A stretch of 64,000 nucleotides of DNA from Liolophura sinensis (lineage: Eukaryota > Mollusca > Polyplacophora > Chitonida > Chitonidae). Positions 1 through 10,389 of the stretch are shown here, piece after piece. The stretch is from contig NC_088302.1 in the NCBI RefSeq assembly GCF_032854445.1, forward strand, positions 46,354,645-46,418,644, given 5' to 3'. Below the pieces are notes generated by a model, which saw nothing but the letters and a program-made list of their open reading frames with translations, was not told the DNA's origin and searched no databases. How positions within the stretch are numbered: the stretch's first letter is position 1; each line of letters opens with the position of its first letter. The position numbers and the translations under genes were made by a program.

Positions 1-735
1 TCCGTGTGATTGAGAAGGTATATCACAGGGATATGTTACTATAGGTACTCTATATCGATCTTGGAATGGTACTAAACTAATGTTTGATACGAAGCTGGTT
101 TTATTAATAAATTTGTCCCATAAGGCTACTTTATGGACATGTTAAACTGTACTGCCAGCATGAAGTTCAAAAGTTCAACGCACCGCCGTTCAAAAGTTAG
201 CAGTCCAATCGCCATTTTCCCTGTATCATTTTTCGAATAAGTGTACTGAGAGGGAAGTGCTTTGCTTTATTTACATTCTGAATGTAGATCTCACTCAGTG
301 CAGGGCTTGCAGCTTCTGTTTTTGTTGTGTTTTGACATTTATCTGGCAGTTAATATTTTTATATTTGCCTGTGGTTATTTGATTGTTGCGTACTGCATTT
401 AATATGTCTCTGTGTGAATTCCCATTACAGGACAGCTGCTACATAATACGCGTCTTTTACGGATATCGTATAATTGAACTGCACAAAAGTATCCTAATTT
501 TATTATTTTCTAGATGTTGTCTACCAAAAGGCCGTGAACCAAAATGGACGTTGCAGGTCAATAATCGCAAGACCAATTCCCAAAACTATTCAACAGGAAC
601 AACCAAAGAGCTAAGAAAATATATAGTATAGGCATAAGTATGAAAATTAAGACCAATTCATCCAAAGAGAAGAATTTAACAGTTGGAAATACGCAAGGAA
701 TCTTTTGCTTCACTTGTATGATAGACTCGGCATCT
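1..735. other. No recognisable feature (AT-rich intergenic)
   Basis: I see no domain, repeat or RNA gene here. The short open frames have no recognisable motif. Confidence 0.5.
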
Positions 736-739
736 TCAC

Positions 740-1345
740 GGAAGTTTCGCTTCCCCCACTAATCTCGGAGCATTGATTTCGACGAATGGCCTTATTAGTG
801 AAAGACATTCTACAGGTGTGATATCCAGAATGTTTCCCCTGCTCCCCAAAGTGCCTTTCCATCTCATGCTGGCAGTAAAGTTTAACATGCCTATAAAGTA
901 GCCATTAAGACGTCTATGAAGGCCTATATTAAAGTAAGCCAAGCAGCGACTCACCAGTGTCCATCTTCACCAGTTGGCACGCGATGTATTTTCTTGATGT
1001 TCTTAACGTTATTTATGTGTTCATTTTATTTTATTGGTTTTTACGCCGTAGACAAAAATTTCCTTTATATGAAGGTGGGCAGCATTATGGGAGAAAACCA
1101 GATAGAGCCCGGAGGAAATCCCGTCCATCCGTGTCTAGCTGACAGACAATCGGAGTTCACCCGTCCAATTGCAAAGGAAGCCATCATGAACAGGATCTTG
1201 AGTTCGTAACGCCCATCTTTTGCTACGGTTTGATTGCCGTAATTGTAATCAGTTATACATTCGCTAATATATATAGCTAGTATCGAAGTGCAGCTAGAAA
1301 ATATGTAAACAGTCTGACTATAGAATAAATAAGAAATGGTTGTGA
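740..1345. repeat. Dispersed repeat Rep4, copy 1
   Basis: This aligns by eye with 32270-32945 in the same orientation. Shared landmarks are the segment ending in GTTTAACATG and CTATAAAGTAGCCATTAAG, then CAGCGACTCACCAG or CAACGACTCACCAG, then GTTCACCCGTCC, and a final GCTAGAAAATATGTAAACAG. Positions 1035-1135 resemble the 3' half of SINE-A read on the minus strand, with TTTACGCCGTA, GCAGCATTATGGGAG and AGAGCCCGGAGG. The unit may therefore be an older element carrying a decayed SINE. No coding capacity is evident. Confidence 0.6.
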
Positions 1346-1408
1346 CAAGTGTTTGGCCAAACATTGCATTTTAATTTGCTCCACATACTTTCATTTGCCG
1401 CACAACGA
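1346..1408. other. Spacer between repeats
   Basis: Nothing recognisable. Confidence 0.4.
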
Positions 1409-1567
1409 CCGGTTGGCCCGTATCAGTATAATGGCTCTGGTGAGGCAGCCTACTTGCCTTCGGTAAGTCATCTTAGTGAAGCAGCGCTAGATAAAAGTGG
1501 GGACTCCTTCATCGTCTTATGACTGAGAACTTGTACGACGTTAAACCATAAACACTCAATCACTCAT
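1409..1567 (+). repeat. SINE-B 3' portion, internally deleted
   Basis: The segment runs from GGTTGGCCCGTATCAGTATAATGGCTC through ACTTGCCTTCGGTAAGTC to TACGACGTTAAACC and ends in a CACTCAATCACTCA tail. It matches the plus-sense reading of the full-length SINE-B at 23171-23520. It lacks the tRNA-like head and roughly 35 internal bases of the full copy. It is non-coding. Confidence 0.7.
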
Positions 1568-1965
1568 TTCCCGCATGTATGTTTGTGTACTGACATTATT
1601 GGATTTTGACACAGCTCCGTGATTGTATAACTGATAGACGATAGGGTATGGCGTTAAACAGAAAATAAATACACGAACAAATGACATTTGGAGATAGCTC
1701 TAGTTCCCCAGGCTCTTTCTCTTATCATGTACAAAGGGACTCGCCGTCTGCACGGATCGTCCTTGTGATCAGTTGTTTTGACGCCTAGAACCATAGCATT
1801 GCAAAGAATATATCATTCTGTCATGACACTGCCGTGGCTCCTTTTTGTCTATAAATTTTGCGAACTAGCCTACATATAGAGTGATACGAGTAGTCTACAA
1901 CACGAAGCAACAGCAGTAATAAATAAGGACGCATTACTATCTAGGCGGTGAAAGATCCAAATCTG
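1568..1965. other. Mostly unassigned; SINE-like tail remnant near 1630-1670
   Basis: GGGTATGGCGTTAAACAG near 1642, followed by AATAAATACA, resembles the shared SINE tail. The rest is not recognised. Confidence 0.4.
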
Positions 1966-2256
1966 TCAGTTCGGGGCCTCCGTGGCTCAGTTGGTTAGCG
2001 CGCTAGCGCAGTGTAATGACCCAGGAGCCTCTCACCAATGCGGTCGCTGTGATTTCAAGTCCAGCTCATGCCTGGCCCCCTTTTTCGGCCGTAAGTGGGA
2101 AGGTTCTCCAGCAACCTGCGTATGGTCGTGGGTTTCCCACGGGCTTTGCCCGGTTTCCTGTCACCACAATGCTGGCCGCTGTCGTATAATTGAAATATTC
2201 TTGAGTACGGCGTAAAACACCAATCAAATAAATAAATAAATAAATAAATCAGTTCG
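1966..2256 (+). mobile_element. SINE-A copy 1, full-length, with TSD
   Basis: This is a tRNA-derived SINE of about 275 bp. The head GGGCCTCCGTGGCTCAGTTG contains a pol III A-box (TGGCTCAGTTGG), and GATTTCAAGTCC serves as the B-box. The body carries the GGGCTTTGCCCGG segment, and the 3' end is TTGAGTACGGCGTAAAAC followed by (AAAT)n. An exact 8-bp target-site duplication, TCAGTTCG, lies at 1966-1973 and 2249-2256. The open frames crossing it are chance. Confidence 0.92.
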
Positions 2257-2590
2257 TCATTGTTTAGCAAATGACATTACCTCTTTGAATGTTACCCGTA
2301 CTGCATTGCAAATGCTAATTCTTCGTGAAAGGAGACAGGAGTTTAATTTTAAAGCTGTCACATATCAAGCTCTTGTCGATAGTCCCTGCCTCCTGGATTA
2401 CTACACCTTTCTGAATCCGTAGACTCCTCCGCTCACACCTCTTTTGGGATGTTGGTGACAAGGAGCGATCAACGACTTTCGTGTGGCCGTTCGTACAGCC
2501 AAACGTTCATTGAAGACCATCGTTGATTTTCATCAGTATTGAGATCATATCTGTACGTCACATGTGAGAAAGTTAAACACTAACTTGCCA
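2257..2590. other. Unassigned sequence
   Basis: Nothing recognisable between two SINE-derived segments. Confidence 0.4.
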
Positions 2591-2705
2591 CATGTCGATA
2601 GTTTTCTTGGGACACTCCGTTTTTCCTCCATCTATAATAGTGAGTACAATCGTATAAGAGAAAAGTCTGGAGTATGGCGTAAAACAACAATCAAATAAAG
2701 AAATT
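2591..2705 (+). repeat. Diverged 3' end of a SINE-A copy
   Basis: GGAGTATGGCGTAAAAC followed by AACAATCAAATAAAG is the SINE-A tail. The preceding ~80 bases align only loosely with the SINE body. It is 5'-truncated or badly decayed. Confidence 0.6.
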
Positions 2706-2766
2706 TATTAATTTTGCGCTCAAAAGCAGACTCTTTCTCCACTACAGACTCGGACTGGACAAACTG

Positions 2767-3042
2767 GGGTTATATTTATTTATTTATTTATTTGATTGGT
2801 GTTTTATACCGTACTCAAAAATAATTCACTTGTACGATGACGGTCAGCATTATGGTGGGAGGAAACCGCGTAGAGCCCGAGAAAAATCCACAACCATACG
2901 CAGGTTACTGCTAGACCAGGTACGACCGGAGAGGAAGACAGCATGAGCTCGACTTCAGCTCACAGCGAATGATTGGTGAGAGGATCCTGGGTCATTGCGC
3001 CATTCTAGAGTGCTAAACCCCTGGGCCCCAAAGGAGGTTATA
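2767..3042 (-). mobile_element. SINE-A copy 2 with imperfect TSD
   Basis: The minus-strand SINE-A runs from the (TTTA)n tail at ~2774 to the GGGCCCC head at 3029. It shows GGTGTTTTATACCGTACTC, GCATTATGGTGGGAGGAAAC and a recognisable but mutated tRNA-like region. GGGTTATA before it and AGGTTATA after it (3035-3042) look like a target-site duplication with one mismatch. It is more diverged than copy 1, so probably older. Confidence 0.85.
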
Positions 3043-3264
3043 AAGCAACTTAAAGGATTAAGTATATGTATATGTAGTTAAACTGAGTGCCAAAAACATT
3101 AAAAAAGGCTGCAATAATTTAGCAAATCTCTGTACACTTACGCCAAAGTCCACATAGTACATATGTATTTATATTGTACACGACTATATAATTCCCCTAT
3201 ATGCAGAAGCTCTTTGAAATGTCGACAATAACATGTACTGGTAGTTGTCATGGCATATGGGTAT
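3043..3264. other. Unassigned left flank of the LTR array
   Basis: No feature is recognised. The last four bases, GTAT (3261-3264), are the left target-site duplication of the LTR array. Confidence 0.5.
3261..3264. repeat. Left target-site duplication GTAT
   Basis: It abuts the first base of LTR1 and is repeated at 15452-15455 directly after LTR3. Four to six bp is the normal duplication size for this integrase class. Confidence 0.75.
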
Positions 3265-4265
3265 TGTTATGTATGACTATTTAACGTTTTCATGTACTGT
3301 TAGTCTGCGGACCTTTGTGAAAGCATAACAGGCCCTGTTATATGTGTACAGCGCGGACCGGATCGAAAGCACCTTGTTCAATGCTTCGTTTATTTCATTG
3401 GCTGTTAATTCTGTGTTAAAGAATAGTTGAATCCACCTGGAACGTATATAAGCCGTGTTTTCTGTGCAGAGAGGAGGTATTTTTGCTGCATCCACTGGGA
3501 GCCAGGAGAGTGTGCGACGCTCTCGTATCGAGTCCATTATATTGATATGAGCTGGTGATGCCAGTTTCGTTTGGGAGGACAGATTTCTATGCCGGCACCA
3601 TTTGTGTACCACAGTTGTACTGATGTCTGGTTTAAGTGAATTTCTGCGGAAGTCACGTTTATTGGTGTTCGGATCTTTATTATGATTATACAGTGTTGAC
3701 TGTGTAATTTGTTTAACACGCTGACCTCACCTGACCGACAAGGTCGTCACGCACTCTAAACTGAAGTTTTCAGTTTTGCAAAGGACGTTCGTTCTGCTAT
3801 TAGGTGACATTACTCTACGTCTCTGAACGGCTCGTTTGTGAGTTTCTGCGGGAGCTGTGACTGTTCTAAAGTGGATTATACCTCCATGCCTGGATTTACC
3901 CTGTGTTGTGCTGTGCGGGTGTGACGTCATTCAAAGGCTAGACTGTTCCGGTTCTGTGTAATTTGTGTACTGTGTTCGCGTTCGCTAACCTAGCGAAGTA
4001 CCTGACTGGGACAATTTGTGACTTGTGTGAATTGTGTGTTTATCCCATGCTCTTTACGTTGGATCTCCTGGAATACGTTCCTTGTGATGCAAAGGTGAAC
4101 TGGAAACTTTTAAAGACCGGTAATACTGATGTGTATGTTTTTTTATGTTGTTGTTGTTGAACTGTCTGTAAAACTGTACGTCTCATTTTATATATAAAGC
4201 ATTGTTTACATTGTAATATTGAGTCACTGAGTCTGTTTTCCGTTGCTGTTTTCAATACCGTAACA
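3265..4265 (+). repeat. LTR1 (5' LTR of element A)
   Basis: The LTR is 1001 bp and begins TGTTA and ends TAACA, a short terminal inverted repeat. It has a TATA box at 3445-3452 and a candidate polyadenylation signal TATAAA at 4193-4198. It differs from LTR2 and LTR3 at many shared positions downstream of the TATA region, but matches LTR2 almost exactly in the first ~150 bases. Long antisense open frames in it are not supported as genes. Confidence 0.93.
3445..3452 (+). promoter_or_regulatory. TATA box of LTR1 promoter
   Basis: TATATAAG is conserved at the same place in LTR2 (9454-9461) and LTR3 (14638-14645). It is the likely core promoter for the genomic transcript, with U3 upstream. Confidence 0.6.
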
Positions 4266-4270
4266 GAAAT

Positions 4271-4288
4271 TGGGGGCTTGTCCGGGAA
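4271..4288 (+). promoter_or_regulatory. Primer binding site, tRNA-Pro-like (element A)
   Basis: TGGGGGCTTGTCCGGGAA starts five bases after the LTR. By established knowledge the sequence complementary to the tRNA-Pro 3' end is nearly the same, with two differences here. It would prime minus-strand DNA synthesis. Confidence 0.75.
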
Positions 4289-4393
4289 CTGATTGTTTCC
4301 CTTTTGTTTTGCACCGGATATTTGAAGTTAAACATATGTGAGAAGCGATTGCTTAATTTTAACGGTGAATGATTCAGTGGCTAAATATTTACA

Positions 4394-7354
4394 ACGGGAG
4401 ATTTTGATCCTAAACAATTTGTTAATGCGCCCGATCAGGATGTTTTTGAGAGTTTAAAGAAGGAAGACTTGGTTAAGTTAGGGACATTTTTAGGTTTGTC
4501 CATAAAGTCTTCATGGAGGAAAAGAGATATGCAGTATACTTTGTTGAAACATTTAGTGGAGATAGGTAAGTTTGATAGTTCTGCATTATCTGATTATGAG
4601 TTCGAGGGTCAGTCTGATGCCGAGCTTAAGTTTAAGCAGTTTGAGTTAAAGTTGAGATTGGAGAAAGAGGAAAGAGAGAAAGAGAAAGAGAGGGAACATG
4701 AGATACAGTTAGAAAAGTTGAAAATGCAGAGAGAGGAAAGAGAGAGGGAAGTGCAGAGAGAGGAAAGAGAGAGGGAAGTGCAGAGAGAGGAGAGAGAGAG
4801 GCAAGAAAGAGAGAGGGAAAGAGAATTGGAGTTCCAAATGAAAAAGTTAGAGGTTGAGAGAGATGAGAAACCGGGTCCTTCCGGTAGACAGGATTCAGGA
4901 TTTGATGTTACCAAATACATTCGGTTAGTTCCATCCTTTCAGGAAAAAGAGGTGGATAAATATTTTCTGCACTTTGAGAAAATTGCAAATAGTTTGAAGT
5001 GGCCTAAAGAGTTCTGGACTATGTTATTACAGAGTGTGCTAATTGGAAAGGCCAGGGAAATTTACACTCAGTTAAGTGTAGAGAATGCTTCCAATTATGA
5101 CTATGTGAAAGAGGTAATTTTGAAGGGTTATGAATTGGTGCCTGAAGCTTACCGCCAGAAATTTCGTAACTATGAAAAAGGTAGAGATCAGACATACGTT
5201 GAGTTTGGTCGAGCTAAGGAGCAGTTGTTTGATTGCTCTTGTACAGCCAAGAAAATAGGCAAGGATTTTGAAAGTTTGCGTCAGCTTGTGCTGGTAGAAG
5301 AGTTCAAGCGTCGTATTCATAATGATGTAAAGGTGTTCATTGATGAGCAGAAGGCGAGTACACTTGAAGAGGCAGCCAGTTTAGCTGATGATTATTCCTT
5401 GACACATAAGGTTACATACACGGGTAAGCCATTTAATTCATTTATACGTAGAAATACCCAGTCATATGCAACAGGTAGAGATAGCTCTGCACAGAAGAGT
5501 TCTACACCAGGCTCCAGTGGTTCTACAGCTCATGGTTCACGTAGTTCAGATTGGAATGGTAGTCCTCGAAATAGGGCCACTTGTAATTTTTGCAAGCGGG
5601 GAGGTCACGTGATGAGTGAATGTTACAAGTTGAAAAGGAGACGGGAAGCTCAGAATGAGTCTAAGCCCACAGGTCTTTGTGTTACAATGCACAAAACATT
5701 GTCGGAAGTTACACCAGCAGTTAAAAGCAGATCTGAGTTAGCTGATACGGGATTGGATAAGATTCCCAAATGCTCTATGGATAGCTTCGCTCCGTTTATC
5801 AATTCTGGTTCAGTGTCGCTTAGAAGCGACATGTCTTGTGCTACCCCTATAAAGATATTAAGGGATACTGGAGCATCTCAGTCTCTGTTGTTGATGAATA
5901 CTCTGCCCTTTTCTAAAGAGTCATACTCTGGGGTTCGTGCCCTTATTAGAGGTGTAGAGTCTAGTGACTTTGTCAGTGTTCCCCTTCATGATATTTATTT
6001 GTCATCAGATTTGATATCTGGACCTGTCAGGGTAGGCATTAAGCCTTCATTACCTTTTGAGGGTATTCATTTGTTGTTGGGAAATGACTTAGCACATGAT
6101 AAAGTTACTGTTGATCCCTTAATGGTTGATAAGCCTTCTCTGAATTCAGTCACAGAGCCAGCTGAAAGCGAGATAGCGGGTTTATATCCGTCCTGTGTTG
6201 TTACAAGAGCTATGTCTAGAAAAGTCAGTACAGACCAGGGTAGTACTGTTGATTTGAGCGAGACTTTTCTCAACAACATGTTGGATGGAGATTCTTCCAA
6301 ATTAGACAGCCAGCAGGAAGTAGATACCAATTCTGTTAGTGGTGATCAGCCATTTTGTAGGACTGAGTTGATTGCTGAACAACACAATGATCCAAGTATT
6401 TCTTGCTTGTTTAATGATGCAGCTAAAGATGGTGAATCTTTACCTGACCCATGCTACTACTATGTCAAGTCTGGCATATTGATGCGGCAGTGGAGGCCTC
6501 CCGATGTTTCGTTGGAGGATGAATGGGCAGTTAAGCATCAGGTAGTTGTGCCCAAGTCTTATCGTAAAGACATACTGACCATAGCGCATGAAACGCCGTT
6601 AGCAGGTCATTTAGGTGTTAATAAGACCTATCATAAGATTCTCAGTCATTTTTATTGGCCAGGAGTAAGGAAAGATGTTACTGAATTTTGCAGGTCTTGT
6701 CATGCATGTCAGTTAGTGGGGAAACCTAACCAGACAATCCCCAAGGCAGCCTTAAGGCCTATTCCTGCAATTGGTGAGCCATTCAGTAGAATCTTAATAG
6801 ATTGTGTTGGTCCGCTACCTAAGACAAAGTCTGGAAATCAGTATATGTTAACTATGATGTGTACTTCAACTCGTTTCCCTGAGGCAATTCCACTAAGGAA
6901 TATTACTGCCAAGACTGTAATTAAGGCTTTAGTTAAGTTCTTCACCATGTTTGGTCTGCCTATGTCAGTACAGTCAGACCAGGGTTCAAATTTCATGTCT
7001 GGTGTGTTCCAACAAGTTATACATGAGCTAGGTATTAGCCAGTATAAGTCCTCAGCTTATCACCCACAAAGTCAAGGAGCACTAGGGAGATTCCATCAGA
7101 CACTGAAAAGTATGATAAGAACTTCCTGCTTTGTGACAGGGAAAGATTGGGACGAGGGAGTACCTTTGTTAATGTTTGCTGTAAGAGAGTCTGTACAAGA
7201 GTCACTTAGATTTAGTCCATTTGAGCTTGTGTTTGGCCATACTGTGCGTGGTCCACTACAGTTGTTCAAGGAAAAGTTTGTGTCTGGTGATAGTGACAAT
7301 GTTAACCTATTACAGTATGTGTCAAGTTTTCGTACTAAGCTCAACAGAGTATAG
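4394..7354 (+). pseudogene. Element A gag-protease-integrase frame, start codon lost
   Basis: The frame is open from 4394, but the codon that is ATG in element B (10390) is ACG here, and the next ATG is at 4469. Residues below are counted from 4469. A Glu/Arg-rich coiled coil covers ~45-130 with the 9-residue repeat QREEREREV. A Gag capsid region follows, with a SCAN-like segment (~225-325: LFD, LVLVEEFKRRIHNDVK, EEAASLADDYS). A CCHC zinc knuckle, CNFCKRGGHVMSEC, spans 372-385. The aspartic protease motif DTGA starts at residue 466. The integrase zinc region HETPLAGHLG...CRSCHACQ is near 705-745. Integrase core acidic residues are D778 and D837, but the third position (873, nt 7085-7087) is Gly, while element B has Glu. 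A single extra A near 7353 creates the stop at 7352-7354. Both the start loss and the catalytic substitution predict inactivity. Confidence 0.92.
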
Positions 7355-8040
7355 TGAGTTAGCCAGAGAGAATCTTACAGCTTGTCAGAAGAGTATGAAA
7401 ACTAAGTATGACAAAGAGACAGTAAGACCCAGATTTGAAGTTGGTCAGAAGGTATTGGCCTTACTTCCAGTTAGTGGTAAGCCACTTGAAGCTCGTTATT
7501 TTGGACCTTATGTAGTAGACAAGAGGCTAAGTGATCTTAATTATATTATTTTCCCTCCTGATCGGCGCAAATCTAGACAACTTTGTCACATTAACATGTT
7601 AAAGCCATATGTAGATAGAGATAGCACTGATCTCAATGTTGTACATCCTAGTGGAGTTGTTAGCTCTAACTTAGGCCCTGATTCAGCTGTTAGGGATGAT
7701 CAAGATTTTGACTTAAGGTTCCGGTCAGCCAAACTCCAGAATTCAAGTATTCTTGAGGACATTGATTCTGTGTTGGGTCATCTGGAATATCAGCAACGCC
7801 AGCAGTTGAAGGATTTGGTTCTTCGATATGAACATTTGTTCCCTGATGTTCCAACCAGGACTGAATCCATCTACCATGATGTTGAAGTTGGAGATTCCAA
7901 ACCGATTAAACAGCACCCATACAGACTGAACCCAACTAAAACTGAAAACTTGAGAAAAGAAGTTCAGTATTTACTAGAAAATGATCTGGTCGAGCCCAGT
8001 AACAGTAACTGGAGTTCACCTTGTATTCTTGTGCCAAAAA
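7355..8040 (+). pseudogene. Element A integrase C-terminus and reverse transcriptase N-terminal part (frameshifted)
   Basis: After the 1-base insertion the pol frame continues in another phase, in an open frame that closes at 8096. It holds the integrase C-terminal GPY/F-type module (ARYFGPYVVDKR, HINMLKPYVDR). A linker absent from element B follows, then the start of the reverse transcriptase (HPYRLNPTKTENLRKEV, then LVEPSNSNWSSPCILVPK). An extra A in the run at 8036-8040 shifts the frame again just as the RT fingers begin. The region 7663-8551 is what element B has lost. Confidence 0.88.
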
Positions 8041-9159
8041 CCAGATGGGACTTACCGTATGTGTACAGACTATCGCAAAGTGAATGCCGTCACTAAAGCG
8101 GACAACTTTCCCATTCCAAGGATTGACGACTGTATCGATGCCGTGGGAAAATCCAACGTTGTCTCCAAGTTTGACCTATTGAAAGGATTTTGGCAAGTAC
8201 CGCTCACGCAGCGCGCTCGTGAGGTGTCAGCGTTTGCTACCCCAGATGGTTTATACCAGTACAAAGTCATGCCCTTTGGGATGAAGAACAGCCCTGCCAC
8301 CTTTCAACGACTTGTGAACAACGTTACATCAGGCCTTAAAGGGTGTCGTGTTTACATCGACGATGTAATTATATTCAGCGACACTTGGGAGGAACATTTA
8401 GCTATCATGGAGGCATTATTTGCGAGACTGTCCCAAGCCAATCTTACAGTAAATTTGGCCAAGAGTGAGTTTGGTTGTGCTTTTGTCACATATCTAGGGC
8501 ATGTTGTCGGACAGGGTCAGGTAAAACCTGTTAATTCTAAAATCAGTGCTATCTCTTGTTTTCCAGTGCCAAGTTGTAAGAGAGAATTAAAGCGTTTTTT
8601 GGGCATGGCAGGTTATTATCGTAAGTTCTGTAGGAACTTTTCATTTGTTAGTGAGCCATTAACTCAGCTGTTAAAGAAAGGTGCTAAATTCTTGTGGTCC
8701 ATTGAGTGTCAGAGATCTTTTGATAGATTAAAGGCCATGCTAAGCAGCGGCCCCATACTTGTAGCACCTGATTTTAATTTACCATTTAAGCTAGCTGTTG
8801 ATGCTAGTGATATATCTGCTGGGGCAGTTTTGTTACAAGAAAATGAAACAGACCACCTTGATCACCCTGTATGTTTTTTCTCTCGCAAATTTGACAAGTG
8901 CCAGAGAAATTATTCGACAATAGAAAAGGAGTGTCTGTCCTTGATTCTAGCATTACAGCATTTTGAAGTATATGCGACTTCGTCAAGTTACCCTATTGTT
9001 GTGTATACAGATCACAATCCCTTGACCTTCTTGCACAAACTAAAAGGTAAAAACCGAAGATTGTTACGGTGGAGTTTGCTTTTGCAAGAATTTAATCTAG
9101 AGATTAGACACATAAATGGGAAAGATAATGTGATTGCTGATTGTTTGTCACGTGTCTAG
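8041..9159 (+). pseudogene. Element A reverse transcriptase and RNase H
   Basis: This frame is open to 9159. It contains the RT palm motifs: CTDYRKVNAVT, FDLLKGFWQVPL, MPFGMKNSPATFQRLVN and the catalytic YIDD at 8353-8364. LGHVV and the FLGMAGYYRKF connection region follow. RNase H motifs come next: LAVDASDISAGAVL, STIEKECLSLILAL, VYTDHNPLTFLH, and a C-terminal NVIADCLSRV. RT follows integrase rather than preceding it. The domain itself looks intact, but it is cut off from Gag and integrase by two frameshifts. The ATG at 7981 is unlikely to be a real start; normally this region is made as part of a polyprotein. Confidence 0.92.
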
Positions 9160-9229
9160 TTGGCTCTCTTCAGCTTTGTTTTTAAAGACTGTGGTAAACG
9201 TTGTTATTATTATTGATTATGAATATGTT

Positions 9230-9257
9230 AAAGAAAGTTTTATGCAAAACTTTCTTT
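9230..9257 (+). other. Perfect hairpin upstream of polypurine tract (element A)
   Basis: AAAGAAAGTTTT, loop ATGC, AAAACTTTCTTT: a 12-bp perfect inverted repeat. It ends four bases before the polypurine tract and is identical in element B (14393-14420). Confidence 0.8.
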
Positions 9258-9261
9258 CCCT

Positions 9262-9273
9262 GAAGGGTGGGGG
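9262..9273 (+). promoter_or_regulatory. Polypurine tract (element A)
   Basis: GAAGGGTGGGGG directly abuts LTR2. It is the expected primer for plus-strand synthesis. The same tract lies at 14425-14436 in element B. Confidence 0.8.
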
Positions 9274-10267
9274 TGTTATGTATGACTATTTAACGTTTTC
9301 ATGTACTGTTAGTCTGCGGACCTTTGTGAAAGCATAACAGGCCCTGTTATATGTGTACAGCGCGGACCGGATCGAAAGCACCTTGTCCAATGCTTCGTTT
9401 ATTTCATTGGCTGTTAATTCTGTGTTAAAGAATAGTTGAATCCACCTGGCACGTATATAAGCCGTGTTTTCTGTGCAGAGTGGAGGTATTTTTGCTGCAT
9501 CCACTGGGAGCCAGGAGAGTGTGAGACGCTCTCGTATCGAGTCCATTATTTTGATATGAGCTGGTGATGCCAGTTTCATTTGGGAGGACAGTTTTTGATG
9601 CCGGCACCGTTTGTGTACCACAGTAGTACTGAAGTCTGGTTTATGTGAATTTCTGCGGAAGTCACGTTTATTGGTGTTCGGATCTTTATTATAATTATAC
9701 AGTGTGGACTGTGTAATTTGTTTAACACGCTGACCTCACCTGACCGACAAGGTCGTCAAGGACTCTAAACTGAAGTTTTCAGTTTTGCAAAGGACGTTCG
9801 TTCTGCCACAAGGTGACATTACTCTACGTCTCTGAACGGCTCGTTTGTGAGCTTCTGCGGGAGCTGTGACTGATCTGAAGTGGATTATACCTCCATGCCT
9901 GTATTTACCCTGTGTTGTGCTGTGCGGGTGTGACGTCATTCAAAGGCTAGACTGTTCCAGTTCTGTGTAACCTGTGTACTGTGTTCGCGTTCGCTACCCT
10001 GGCGAAGTACCTGTCTGGGACAATTTGTGACTTGTGTGAATTGTGTGTTTATCCCATGGTCTTTACGTTGGATTTCCTGGAATACATTCCTTGTGATGCA
10101 AAGGTGAACTGGAAACTTGTAAAGACCGGTAATACTGATGTGTATGTTGTTGTTGTTGTTGAACTGTCTGTAAAACTGTACGTCTCATTTTATATATAAA
10201 GCATTGTTTACATTGTAATATTGAGTCACTGAGTCTGTTTTCTGTTGCCGTTTTCAATACCGTAACA
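9274..10267 (+). repeat. LTR2, shared middle LTR (mosaic)
   Basis: The LTR is 994 bp. It serves at once as 3' LTR of element A and 5' LTR of element B. From its start to about 9424 it carries LTR1-type variants. From about 9449 onward it carries LTR3-type variants. TATA box at 9454-9461. Confidence 0.93.
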
Positions 10268-10272
10268 GAAAT

Positions 10273-10290
10273 TGGGGGCTTGTCCGGGAA
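10273..10290 (+). promoter_or_regulatory. Primer binding site, tRNA-Pro-like (element B)
   Basis: It is identical to the 18-base site of element A and sits at the same distance from the LTR. Confidence 0.75.
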
Positions 10291-10389
10291 CTGATTGTTT
10301 CCTTTTTGTTTTGCTGTTTGAAGTTAAACACAAGTGAGAAGCGATTGCTTAATTTTAACGGTGAATGATTCAGTGGCTAAATATTTACA

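Noticed and set aside
1974-2060. tRNA gene
   Set aside because: A- and B-box sequences are present, but spacing and downstream body are those of a SINE with an 8-bp target-site duplication; no cloverleaf of normal length.
4609-4920. Ser/Leu-rich minus-strand frame
   Set aside because: Antisense shadow of the Glu/Arg-rich Gag coiled coil; the equivalents at 10628-11041 are explained the same way.
7663-8551. Segment missing in element B as a spliced intron
   Set aside because: It contains the RT catalytic core and has no GT..AG ends; a deletion at TA microhomology fits better.
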